NCBI GenBank assembly: GCA_945873015.1
Contig: CAMCBY010000021.1
Coordinates: forward strand, 1 to 20,400
DNA length: 20,400 nucleotides
Source of the DNA: Klebsiella pneumoniae
Lineage (GTDB): Bacteria; Pseudomonadota; Gammaproteobacteria; Ga0077536
Reading direction: 5' to 3'
How positions within the stretch are numbered: the first letter of the stretch is position 1; every line of letters starts with the position of its first letter. A program made the position numbers and the translations under genes. Below, one piece after another: positions 14,649-20,400 of the stretch. The notes beneath the pieces are model-generated. The model did not search any database and was not told where the DNA came from. It worked only from the letters and a program-made list of their open reading frames with translations.

Positions 14649-15640
14649 GACATGCAGGCGTCGGTGATGCTCTGGCCATAGACCAGCGGCGTGTCGTTGG
14701 TGTGATTCTGCTTGCCTTCCTTGAGATGGCTTTCCAGCATCACACCGCACACGAGATCCGAGCCGCCGGCGACCTGCGCGCACACTTCACGCGTCACGTC
14801 AGGCTGCTTGCGATGGTCTTTGCGACTGTTGCCGTGACTGCAGTCGATCATGATGTGGTCGCGCAGACCCGCCGCGCGCAACGCGGCACCGGCGGCCGCC
14901 ACGGACTCGGCATCGTGATTGGGGCCGGCATTGGAACCACGCAGGATCAGGTGACAGGTGTCGTTGCCGCGGGTGGTCACGATGGCGGCGATACTTTGTT
15001 TGGTGACCGACAGAAAATGATGGGGATGACGCGCGGCGCCAATCGCATCGACGGCGATTTGCACGCTGCCGTCGGTGCCGTTCTTGAAGCCGATAGGCAT
15101 CGATGAACCCGACGCCAGTTCGCGATGAATCTGGCTCTCGGTGGTACGTGCACCAATCGCGCCCCACGCCATGAGGTCGGCGACGAACTGCGGGGTGATG
15201 ACGTCGAGAAACTCAGAGCCCGCCGGCATGCCGCGATGGGCGAGTTCCAGCAACAAGCGCCGCGCGGCGCGCAGTCCGTTATTGATGTCGAAGGTGCCAT
15301 CGAGATGCGGGTCGTTGATCAGACCCTTCCAGCCGATGGTAGTGCGGGGTTTCTCGAAATAGACGCGCATGATGATGCACAGGTCATCGGACAGCGCGCG
15401 CTTGGCGCTGTGCAGTCTGTCGGCGTATTCGAGCGCGGCTTTGGGGTCGTGAATCGAGCACGGTCCGGTCACCACCAGGAGCCGGTCGTCTTCACCGCGC
15501 ACCACCGCTTCAGCGGCGCGTCGCGCCTCGGCCACGGTACTGGCGGCCTGCTCGGAGACCGGCAATTCCTCCATCAGAATGGCGGGCGAGATCAGCGGTC
15601 GGTAACCGGCGATACGTTCGTCGTCGGTGCTATGGAACAT
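14579..15640 (-). CDS. aroG: 3-deoxy-7-phosphoheptulonate (DAHP) synthase, AroG/F/H type
   Basis: The enzyme condenses phosphoenolpyruvate and erythrose 4-phosphate, the first step of the shikimate pathway. The 353-residue length and motifs match the type I-alpha E. coli isoenzymes. GPCSIHDP contains the metal ligand C61; the others are H269 (CSHGNSRKDH), E303 (GVMLESHL) and D327 (SITDACM), equal to C61, H268, E302 and D326 of AroG. KPRTTIGWKGL and GWGAIGARTTESQ-like segments are present (here AWGAIGARTTESQ). P150 and S180, positions tied to feedback inhibition in AroG, are conserved, so amino-acid feedback is likely; which amino acid cannot be told. GGAG precedes the ATG by nine bases. An 80-nt gap after feoB could carry a promoter. 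The 3' end overlaps the binding-protein gene. Confidence 0.95.
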   Translation of the reverse strand: MFHSTDDERIAGYRPLISPAILMEELPVSEQAASTVAEARRAAEAVVRGEDDRLLVVTGPCSIHDPKAALEYADRLHSAKRALSDDLCIIMRVYFEKPRTTIGWKGLINDPHLDGTFDINNGLRAARRLLLELAHRGMPAGSEFLDVITPQFVADLMAWGAIGARTTESQIHRELASGSSMPIGFKNGTDGSVQIAVDAIGAARHPHHFLSVTKQSIAAIVTTRGNDTCHLILRGSNAGPNHDAESVAAAGAALRAAGLRDHIMIDCSHGNSRKDHRKQPDVTREVCAQVAGGSDLVCGVMLESHLKEGKQNHTNDTPLVYGQSITDACMSWETTEPLLHELADAVRRRRAAR

Positions 15641-15720
15641 TGCTCAGAACTCCAGCGGCGCGTCGAATAAGGGCGGGGATGATAAAGCGGCATCGCATGG
15701 GACGCCAGCGACCGGCAGTC

Positions 15721-17847
15721 TCAGCCCAGCGACATACGGCTGCCGAAAGTAAACGCGAGGTAGGCACCGCCGTAACCGAGACTGCTCATATAAACCCACG
15801 CGAACAACGGCCAGCGCCAGGTGCCGGTCTCGCGGCGCATGACCGCGATGGTCGATACGCATTGCAGGCACAGGGCGTAAAAAATCAGCAGGCCACACAC
15901 CATCGGCAGGGTGTAGACCGGCGTGCCATCGGCATGACGAGCCGCTTGAATACGCGCACTCAGGGTCGAATTGGCGTCGTCCTCGGTGGCACTGTCAACC
16001 GCGTAGATAGTGCCGAGCGCAGCTATCACCACTTCGCGGGCGGGGAAGGACGCGATCACGGCGGCGGTCACTTTCCAATCCCAGCCCAAGGGTTCGAACA
16101 GCGGTGTGACAGTGCGACTCAGGCGTCCGAGGTAGCTGTCCGACAATTGCTGGGCGGCAAAGTCGACGCTGTTCACGCCCTCCGGCACGGTGTCTTCATG
16201 GGGGAAGGAAGCCAGCACCCACACCACCAGCGCGACGCTGAAGATGATGGTGCCGGCGCGTTGCAGGAAGGTCACGGCACGCGACAGTAATTTGGACAGT
16301 ACTGCGCGCGGGTTGGGCATGCGGTACGGCGGCATCTCGAGCAGAAATCGCGCCTTGGCGCGCGACCAGTACAGGCGGCTGATCATCCATGCGGTGAAAG
16401 CGCCGCCGACAATGCCGAGCATGTACAGCGCGAACAGCACCAGGCCCTGCAGGTTGAGAAAACCGCCGAGGAAATACCGTTCCGGTACGAATGCCGCAAT
16501 CAGCAGGGAATACACCGGCAGGCGTGCCGAGCAGGTCATGAAGGGCGCGGCCATGATGGTGGCAAGGCGGTCGTGGCGATTGGCGATCACGCGCGTGCCC
16601 ATGATGCCAGGCACCGCACAGGCAAAGCTCGACAACATCGGAATGAAAGACTGTCCCGAGAGGCCCAGACCGCGCATGGCACGGTCCATCAGAAAGGCGG
16701 CGCGCGCCATATAACCGGTGTCTTCAAGGATGATGATAAAAGTGAACAGGATGATGATCTGCGGCAGGAACACCACCACGCTGCCTACGCCGGAGATCAC
16801 CCCTTCGGTGATAAAGCGGTTTATCAGGCCGGCCGGCAGTGCCGCGCCAACAGCGCCGCCCAAGACACCGGTCAGATAATCGATGGCATCGACCAGCGGC
16901 GCGGCCCACGCAAAGACCGCCTGGAATACCATCGCCATCACCAGCGCAAACAGTACGGTGCCGATGACCGGGTGGTTGACCAGCTTGTCGGCGGTATCAA
17001 CCGCCGCGCGACGCTGGCTCGGGCCACGTTCTTCAACGCCCTTCAGTTGCGCCTGTATCCAACTGTAGCGATCGCGCGCTTCGAGGGTGGCGAGGTTGCG
17101 TCCCCCGCCAACCTTGAGACGCAGCTCGGCAAGCAGGCTTTCGAGTTCTGGCCCGACCCGCTGAGCGAGACGTTGTTCAGCATAACCACCGGCATCGATG
17201 AGCGCGCGGCGCAATTCAATCGCACTGCTGGCCACGCCGCGTTGGGCGAGCTCGGCAGTCAAGGCCGTTACGGCCTCTTCCAGTGGCTGATTCAGAACCA
17301 GGTGCGGCGCGGCTGGCGCACGCAGGATTAAATCCAGCGCGTGCTTGAGTTCTTCAATGCCAGTGCCGTGGGCCGCGGAGATCGGGATGACTGGTACACC
17401 GAGGCGTTGCGCCAGGGCGGCAATATCGAGATTAACGCCTTCGCTCGCCAGCCGGTCGACCATGTTCAATGCGATCAGTGCCGGCACACCGGCTTCGAGA
17501 ATCTGACTGGCGAGGAACAGGTTGCGGCGCAGATTGGTCGCATCGACCACGATCAGCGCCGCCGCCGGGGCCGGCAAATCGGCGATACCGCCGCGCAATA
17601 CATCGACCGCAATCATTTCGTCGGGCGACATCGCGGCCAGCGAATAGGTGCCGGGCACATCGACCAGCCGCACCTGACGGCCCCCGACGTCGGTGAAACC
17701 CGATACTTGTTCGACGGTCACGCCCGGATAGTTGCCGACTTTCTGACGCAGCCCGGTCAGGCGGTTGAACAGGGTGCTCTTGCCCGTATTGGGATTGCCG
17801 AGGGTGACGACCACCGGCATCGAATCTAGCGGAGGCTGTGCGCTCAT
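15721..17847 (-). CDS. feoB: Ferrous iron transporter FeoB
   Basis: The 708-residue inner-membrane protein imports Fe(II). The N-terminal G domain has G1 GNPNTGKS (17-24), switch threonine T44 in YPGVTVE, G3 DVPG (63-66), G4 NMVD (128-131) and G5 SAA (157-159). A helical linker follows. The membrane part contains the family segments GSVVVFLPQIIILF, DTGYMARAAFLMD, GLSGQSFIPMLSSFACAVPGIM and, in the second half, ELPPYR-like EMPPYRMP and FPAREVVIA. It is somewhat shorter than E. coli FeoB (773). It follows two FeoA genes with a 5-nt gap, so the three form one operon. No FeoC is seen. The conserved cysteine in SSFACAVPG, close to the proposed iron path, is present. Confidence 0.97.
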   Translation of the reverse strand: MSAQPPLDSMPVVVTLGNPNTGKSTLFNRLTGLRQKVGNYPGVTVEQVSGFTDVGGRQVRLVDVPGTYSLAAMSPDEMIAVDVLRGGIADLPAPAAALIVVDATNLRRNLFLASQILEAGVPALIALNMVDRLASEGVNLDIAALAQRLGVPVIPISAAHGTGIEELKHALDLILRAPAAPHLVLNQPLEEAVTALTAELAQRGVASSAIELRRALIDAGGYAEQRLAQRVGPELESLLAELRLKVGGGRNLATLEARDRYSWIQAQLKGVEERGPSQRRAAVDTADKLVNHPVIGTVLFALVMAMVFQAVFAWAAPLVDAIDYLTGVLGGAVGAALPAGLINRFITEGVISGVGSVVVFLPQIIILFTFIIILEDTGYMARAAFLMDRAMRGLGLSGQSFIPMLSSFACAVPGIMGTRVIANRHDRLATIMAAPFMTCSARLPVYSLLIAAFVPERYFLGGFLNLQGLVLFALYMLGIVGGAFTAWMISRLYWSRAKARFLLEMPPYRMPNPRAVLSKLLSRAVTFLQRAGTIIFSVALVVWVLASFPHEDTVPEGVNSVDFAAQQLSDSYLGRLSRTVTPLFEPLGWDWKVTAAVIASFPAREVVIAALGTIYAVDSATEDDANSTLSARIQAARHADGTPVYTLPMVCGLLIFYALCLQCVSTIAVMRRETGTWRWPLFAWVYMSSLGYGGAYLAFTFGSRMSLG

Positions 17848-17852
17848 GGCGG

Positions 17853-18086
17853 TCAGCGCGTACGGCTGACGAGCACGTTGGCGGCTTCCTTGCCACGCAG
17901 CGACAAGGCGTAGCCGAGCACTCGGACTTCCATCGGATCACCGGCAGGCGCGTAACGCAGTACTTCGATTTCCATGCCTTCCACCACGCCCATCTGCATG
18001 AGGCGTTGCGCGGTGTCGTCTTCCTCGGCAAAACCTTCCACTACGCCCGCTTCGCCGGGGCGCAGATTCGCAAGCGTAGTGCTCAT
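17853..18086 (-). CDS. feoA: FeoA family protein (second copy, next to feoB)
   Basis: This 77-residue SH3-like protein has the FeoA pattern: LRPGEAGVV near the N-terminus, RLMQMGVVEGMEIEVLRYAPAGDPMEVRVLGYALSLR across the middle (seen as two halves around PAGDP), and a final EAANVLV. FeoA is a cytoplasmic accessory of FeoB thought to act on its G domain. Its ATG overlaps the upstream FeoA stop as ATGA and feoB starts 5 nt after its own stop. The full PAGDPMEVRV-type loop makes it the more canonical of the two copies. Confidence 0.93.
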   Translation of the reverse strand: MSTTLANLRPGEAGVVEGFAEEDDTAQRLMQMGVVEGMEIEVLRYAPAGDPMEVRVLGYALSLRGKEAANVLVSRTR

Positions 18087-18346
18087 GCCCGACTGAGCAG
18101 GCCGAACAAAGAGCGGCGTCGGCGTGGTTCCAGATCAACGTGAATGCTGGCCGCTTCGCTGCGGTTGATGGCCCAGCGTTCATTATCAATGCCTATCAAT
18201 ACCGGGTCGCCGGCACGCAATACGCCGATGCTGGTGCCCGGCACGATGCCGCGGGCCGCGAGACGGGCGGTGGTGTGGGGGTCGTCCGCATCGATGGACA
18301 CGATGATCGCGCGGTCGCCATGCTGAAGATTCGATAGGGTTACCAC
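18083..18346 (-). CDS. feoA: FeoA family protein (first copy, with basic C-terminal tail)
   Basis: This 87-residue product also fits FeoA: LSNLQHGDRAIIVSI, then ARLAARGIVPGTSIGVLRAGDP, then WAINRSEAASIHVDLE. It lacks the long PxGDPxEVRV loop of typical FeoA and has an added basic tail, PRRRRSLFGLLSRA, absent from the second copy. The GTG start at 18346 has a GAGG 12 bases upstream, which is rather far. It is first in the operon, downstream of the Fur-box-like dyad, and overlaps the second feoA by 4 nt. The two copies differ enough that they are not a recent duplication; division of labour is an inference. Confidence 0.9.
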   Translation of the reverse strand: MVTLSNLQHGDRAIIVSIDADDPHTTARLAARGIVPGTSIGVLRAGDPVLIGIDNERWAINRSEAASIHVDLEPRRRRSLFGLLSRA

Positions 18347-18394
18347 GTTGCGTCGGGTCCTCGGCCTCGGAGCCTGTTCGGTCCGGTATTGTCT

Positions 18395-18425
18395 GAATAG
18401 TAATTATTCTTACTTGCAATAACAA
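18395..18425 (-). promoter_or_regulatory. feo operon promoter with Fur-box-like dyad
   Basis: On the - strand a -35-like TTGTTA (18420-18425) and a -10-like TACTAT (18397-18402) are separated by exactly 17 nt. Overlapping the -10 is an inverted repeat GAATA-GTAAT-TATTC (18395-18409) in a run of AT-rich hexamers resembling Fur-binding sequence. It lies about 50 nt before the first feoA. Fur-Fe(II) repression of feo operons is established in other proteobacteria; the match here is imperfect and judged by eye. Confidence 0.6.
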
Positions 18426-18429
18426 CATA

Positions 18430-18447
18430 TGCCGAGGCCAACCGGCA
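18430..18447 (-). terminator. Weak hairpin after aceK
   Basis: TGCCG and CGGCA form a 5-bp stem around an 8-nt loop, 15 nt after the aceK stop on the - strand. The following TATGTTGTTATTG is only moderately T-rich and already overlaps the feo -35 region. It may be a weak intrinsic terminator separating aceK from feo. Confidence 0.25.
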
Positions 18448-18461
18448 TCGTTTGATCGCGG

Positions 18462-20201
18462 TCAAGCGGCTGAGCGCCGCGTGCCGAGGCGATAGTAGGG
18501 GGCGACTTCGGGCGCCGAATTGGTCAGGTGCAGATGTTTGATGTCACGCCAGTAGTCGGCGGTGAGCATGTCTCCGTGTGTTTCGAGGAACGCCGCCTTC
18601 AACCCGTCGTTAATCGCCAGAAAACGAATGAACTCCTGCGGAAAGATGTCGCGTGGGCCGACGTAGAACCAGTTCTCTGCACTCATCTCGTCGTCGAGGT
18701 TGTCCGCTTCGGGCAGGTCGCGGAACTGACATTCGGTGACCAGACACAACTCATCGTAGTCATAGAAGATCACGCGGCCATGGCGCGACACGCCGAAATT
18801 TTTCAGCAGCAGATCGCCGGCAAAGATATTGGTCATCGCCAGATCCTTGATCGCCTGGCCGTAGTCGAGCAGGGCGAGGCGCGCGTCCTCAAATTCATAA
18901 TCACGCAGATATAAATTGAGCGGCGTCACGCGACGTTCAGAGTAAAGATGATCGATGACCAGCTGATCGCCTTCCACGCGCACGGTGCGCGAAGTGCTGG
19001 TGAGCAATTCTTCGAGCAGTTCAGGGGAGAATTTGTCGAGCGGAAACTCGATATTGCGAAATTCCTGGGTGTCGATGAGACGCCCCGCGCGGTCGTGATT
19101 GAACACGAATTTGTACTTGGTCTTGACGCCGTCGTGACTGATGTTTTTGGTGTAACCGAAGCTGTCTCGTATGACCTTGAACACCAGATCGTAAGAGGGC
19201 AGGGTAAACACCAGCATCACCAGGCCCGGGTCGCCGGCGGCGTGGATGAATTGATCGTCGCAGGCGTGCAGGTGATGAAAGAACGAACGATAGCGTTCGG
19301 TTTTGCCTTGTCGTGCACGACCGAGAATGGTGTACAGCTCATCGAGCGGTTTACGCGGCATCATCGACTTGATGAAATACACCGCGCCTTCCACCGGTTC
19401 GACGTCCACCATGAAATAGGAGCGGGTGAAACCGAACAGCACGCTGACATCATCGCTGGAGGTCAGCACTGCCTCGACGCGAATGCCGTCGTGGGTATTC
19501 TCAAACGCCAGCACAAACGGGGTGTTGTGCGTGCCCCAGAACATCTTGCCGACCACGAACGCGCGGCTCGACTGATAAAACACATCGTGCATCATCTCGA
19601 GGCGCCGTACCGTTTCGTCGGGCATGCCATCGGCGCCCACCACGCGTTCGATTTCGGCGCAGATGAAATCAACGTCGGACTCGACGTCCATATACGGGGT
19701 CTTGAACTGAAAATCTGCCAGCAGGCGCTGCACGATGGCGCGCACATTGCTCCAGTTCACATAGTTATGCTGGCGCGCCGGATAACGCAGTGGCGCTTCC
19801 GCGCGCACGACATCGGCGGTATCGGAGACCTGGGCCGGATCGACGTGCAGGTCGCGCAGGATGTCGCGATGCACGGAGTTGAAAAAGGTCTTGGCAAATT
19901 CACCGTCGGGAATGTCGTCGACCCGACTCCAGTAGATTGCACGGATGGCGGGCCACTGCGGTAACAGATCGGCTTGTTCCGGAAACTGCTTGCGCAGCGT
20001 TCCCAGGGTGCGGGTGACGGATTTTTCGTAGAGCTCGATGCGCTCGCTCAGATCGGTGCGGGCGCCGGCCCAGTCGCGGGTCTCGAAGTGCGCACGTGCG
20101 CGCTGAGTGATGCGCCGGAAATTATTGTTGTAGTTGACGAAACCCTCGTGGATCGCGGCCGCAGCCTGCCGGACCCACAAGTGCGTATCGGTCGCGTTCA
20201 A
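18462..20201 (-). CDS. aceK: Isocitrate dehydrogenase kinase/phosphatase
   Basis: AceK phosphorylates and dephosphorylates isocitrate dehydrogenase to direct carbon into the glyoxylate shunt. The 579-residue length is standard. The N-terminal regulatory half contains YNNNFRRITQRARAHFE. The kinase-like half has MLVFTLPSYDLVFKVIRD with the ATP-binding lysine K342, then DYGQAIKDLAMTNIFAGDLLLKNFG with catalytic D463, and RVIFYDYDE with D481; these correspond to K336, D457 and D475 of E. coli AceK. The only start near the expected N-terminus is TTG at 20201 (another TTG lies seven codons on), with no clear ribosome binding site. It begins 13 nt after the icd stop, so it is probably co-transcribed with its substrate's gene rather than with aceBA as in E. 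coli. Confidence 0.96.
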   Translation of the reverse strand: MNATDTHLWVRQAAAAIHEGFVNYNNNFRRITQRARAHFETRDWAGARTDLSERIELYEKSVTRTLGTLRKQFPEQADLLPQWPAIRAIYWSRVDDIPDGEFAKTFFNSVHRDILRDLHVDPAQVSDTADVVRAEAPLRYPARQHNYVNWSNVRAIVQRLLADFQFKTPYMDVESDVDFICAEIERVVGADGMPDETVRRLEMMHDVFYQSSRAFVVGKMFWGTHNTPFVLAFENTHDGIRVEAVLTSSDDVSVLFGFTRSYFMVDVEPVEGAVYFIKSMMPRKPLDELYTILGRARQGKTERYRSFFHHLHACDDQFIHAAGDPGLVMLVFTLPSYDLVFKVIRDSFGYTKNISHDGVKTKYKFVFNHDRAGRLIDTQEFRNIEFPLDKFSPELLEELLTSTSRTVRVEGDQLVIDHLYSERRVTPLNLYLRDYEFEDARLALLDYGQAIKDLAMTNIFAGDLLLKNFGVSRHGRVIFYDYDELCLVTECQFRDLPEADNLDDEMSAENWFYVGPRDIFPQEFIRFLAINDGLKAAFLETHGDMLTADYWRDIKHLHLTNSAPEVAPYYRLGTRRSAA

Positions 20202-20214
20202 AGGAACGCTTCGA

Positions 20215-20400
20215 TTAGAGATTGGAGATCAGCGCGTCGCCAAATTCGCTGCACTTCACTTCCTTGGCGCCTTCCATGAGACGCGCGAAGTCATAAGTGA
20301 CAGTCTTCTGGCCGATGGTCTTGTCCATCGCGGAAATAATCAGATCCGCCGCTTCAGTCCAGCCCATATAACGCAGCATCATTTCGCCCGACAACAACAC
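20215..20400 (-). CDS. icd: NADP-type isocitrate dehydrogenase, C-terminal fragment
   Basis: About 61 residues of the C-terminus are present; the gene continues beyond the window. The segments SGEMMLRYMGWTEAADLI, KTVTYDFARLMEGAKEVKCS and EFGDALI match the end of the E. coli-type dimeric NADP-dependent isocitrate dehydrogenase, which oxidises isocitrate to 2-oxoglutarate in the TCA cycle. This is the homodimeric form regulated by AceK, whose gene follows after 13 nt. The phosphorylated serine lies in the missing part. Confidence 0.93.
   Translation of the reverse strand: MLLSGEMMLRYMGWTEAADLIISAMDKTIGQKTVTYDFARLMEGAKEVKCSEFGDALISNL

Noticed and set aside
15701..15720. Small hairpin just after the feoB stop
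   Set aside because: Only 6 bp with a bulge and no T-run; too weak to call a terminator.
14582..15720. Cobalamin riboswitch ahead of the BtuFCD-like genes
   Set aside because: The binding-protein gene overlaps aroG, and the 80-nt gap before aroG is too short and shows no B12-box-like sequence.
18948..19964. Long open frame antisense to aceK (about 338 codons), and similar ones opposite btuF, the FAD hydroxylase and nicX
   Set aside because: They lie exactly opposite genes with recognised motifs, have no family features, and are expected from GC-rich codon use.
1..20400. Mobile elements, tRNA genes or CRISPR arrays
   Set aside because: No transposase, integrase, direct repeat array, or cloverleaf-like segment was seen; gene packing is continuous.

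Overview
This is a GC-rich chromosomal segment from a proteobacterium, most likely a gammaproteobacterium. The pointers are an icd-aceK pair, a fused class I fumarase, a FeoA/FeoA/FeoB ferrous iron operon, an AroG-type DAHP synthase and a large TonB-dependent receptor. No RNA gene, insertion sequence, integrase or CRISPR array is visible, and coding density is high throughout. Genus cannot be fixed from the sequence alone.

Positions 1-8473 form a catabolic region. On the + strand lie the 3' end of a zeta-class glutathione transferase (maleylacetoacetate/maleylpyruvate isomerase type), a NicX-type 2,5-dihydroxypyridine dioxygenase homologue, an acyl-CoA-dehydrogenase-fold protein lacking the usual catalytic glutamate, and an AMP-forming acyl-CoA ligase. 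These are tightly spaced and end at a strong hairpin (3988-4014). Facing them on the - strand is a TonB-dependent receptor. Divergent from the receptor are a class A FAD hydroxylase and an 8-nt-overlapping DUF2783 gene. Together this looks like uptake, ring hydroxylation, ring opening, isomerisation and CoA activation of an aromatic or N-heteroaromatic compound; the substrate is unknown. A class I fumarase (8591-10114) follows, with its own likely promoter and a leader hairpin. It could receive fumarate from such a pathway but also fits ordinary TCA-cycle duty.

Positions 10123-20400 are entirely - strand. Read in transcription order they are icd (3' end), aceK, feoA, feoA, feoB, aroG, a BtuF-like binding protein, a BtuC-like permease, a BtuD-like ATPase, a luciferase-like (LLM) flavin oxidoreductase and a CysH-family PAPS reductase. 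The feo operon has a sigma70-like promoter overlapped by a Fur-box-like dyad. aroG through the LLM gene form a chain of overlapping or nearly touching genes. A perfect 14-bp hairpin at 10123-10155 separates this block from the fumarase.

The most unusual parts are the NicX-containing cluster, which lacks the expected NicD/NicF partners within the window, the glutamate-less acyl-CoA dehydrogenase homologue, and the coupling of aroG to a corrinoid/iron-complex transporter and an LLM enzyme.
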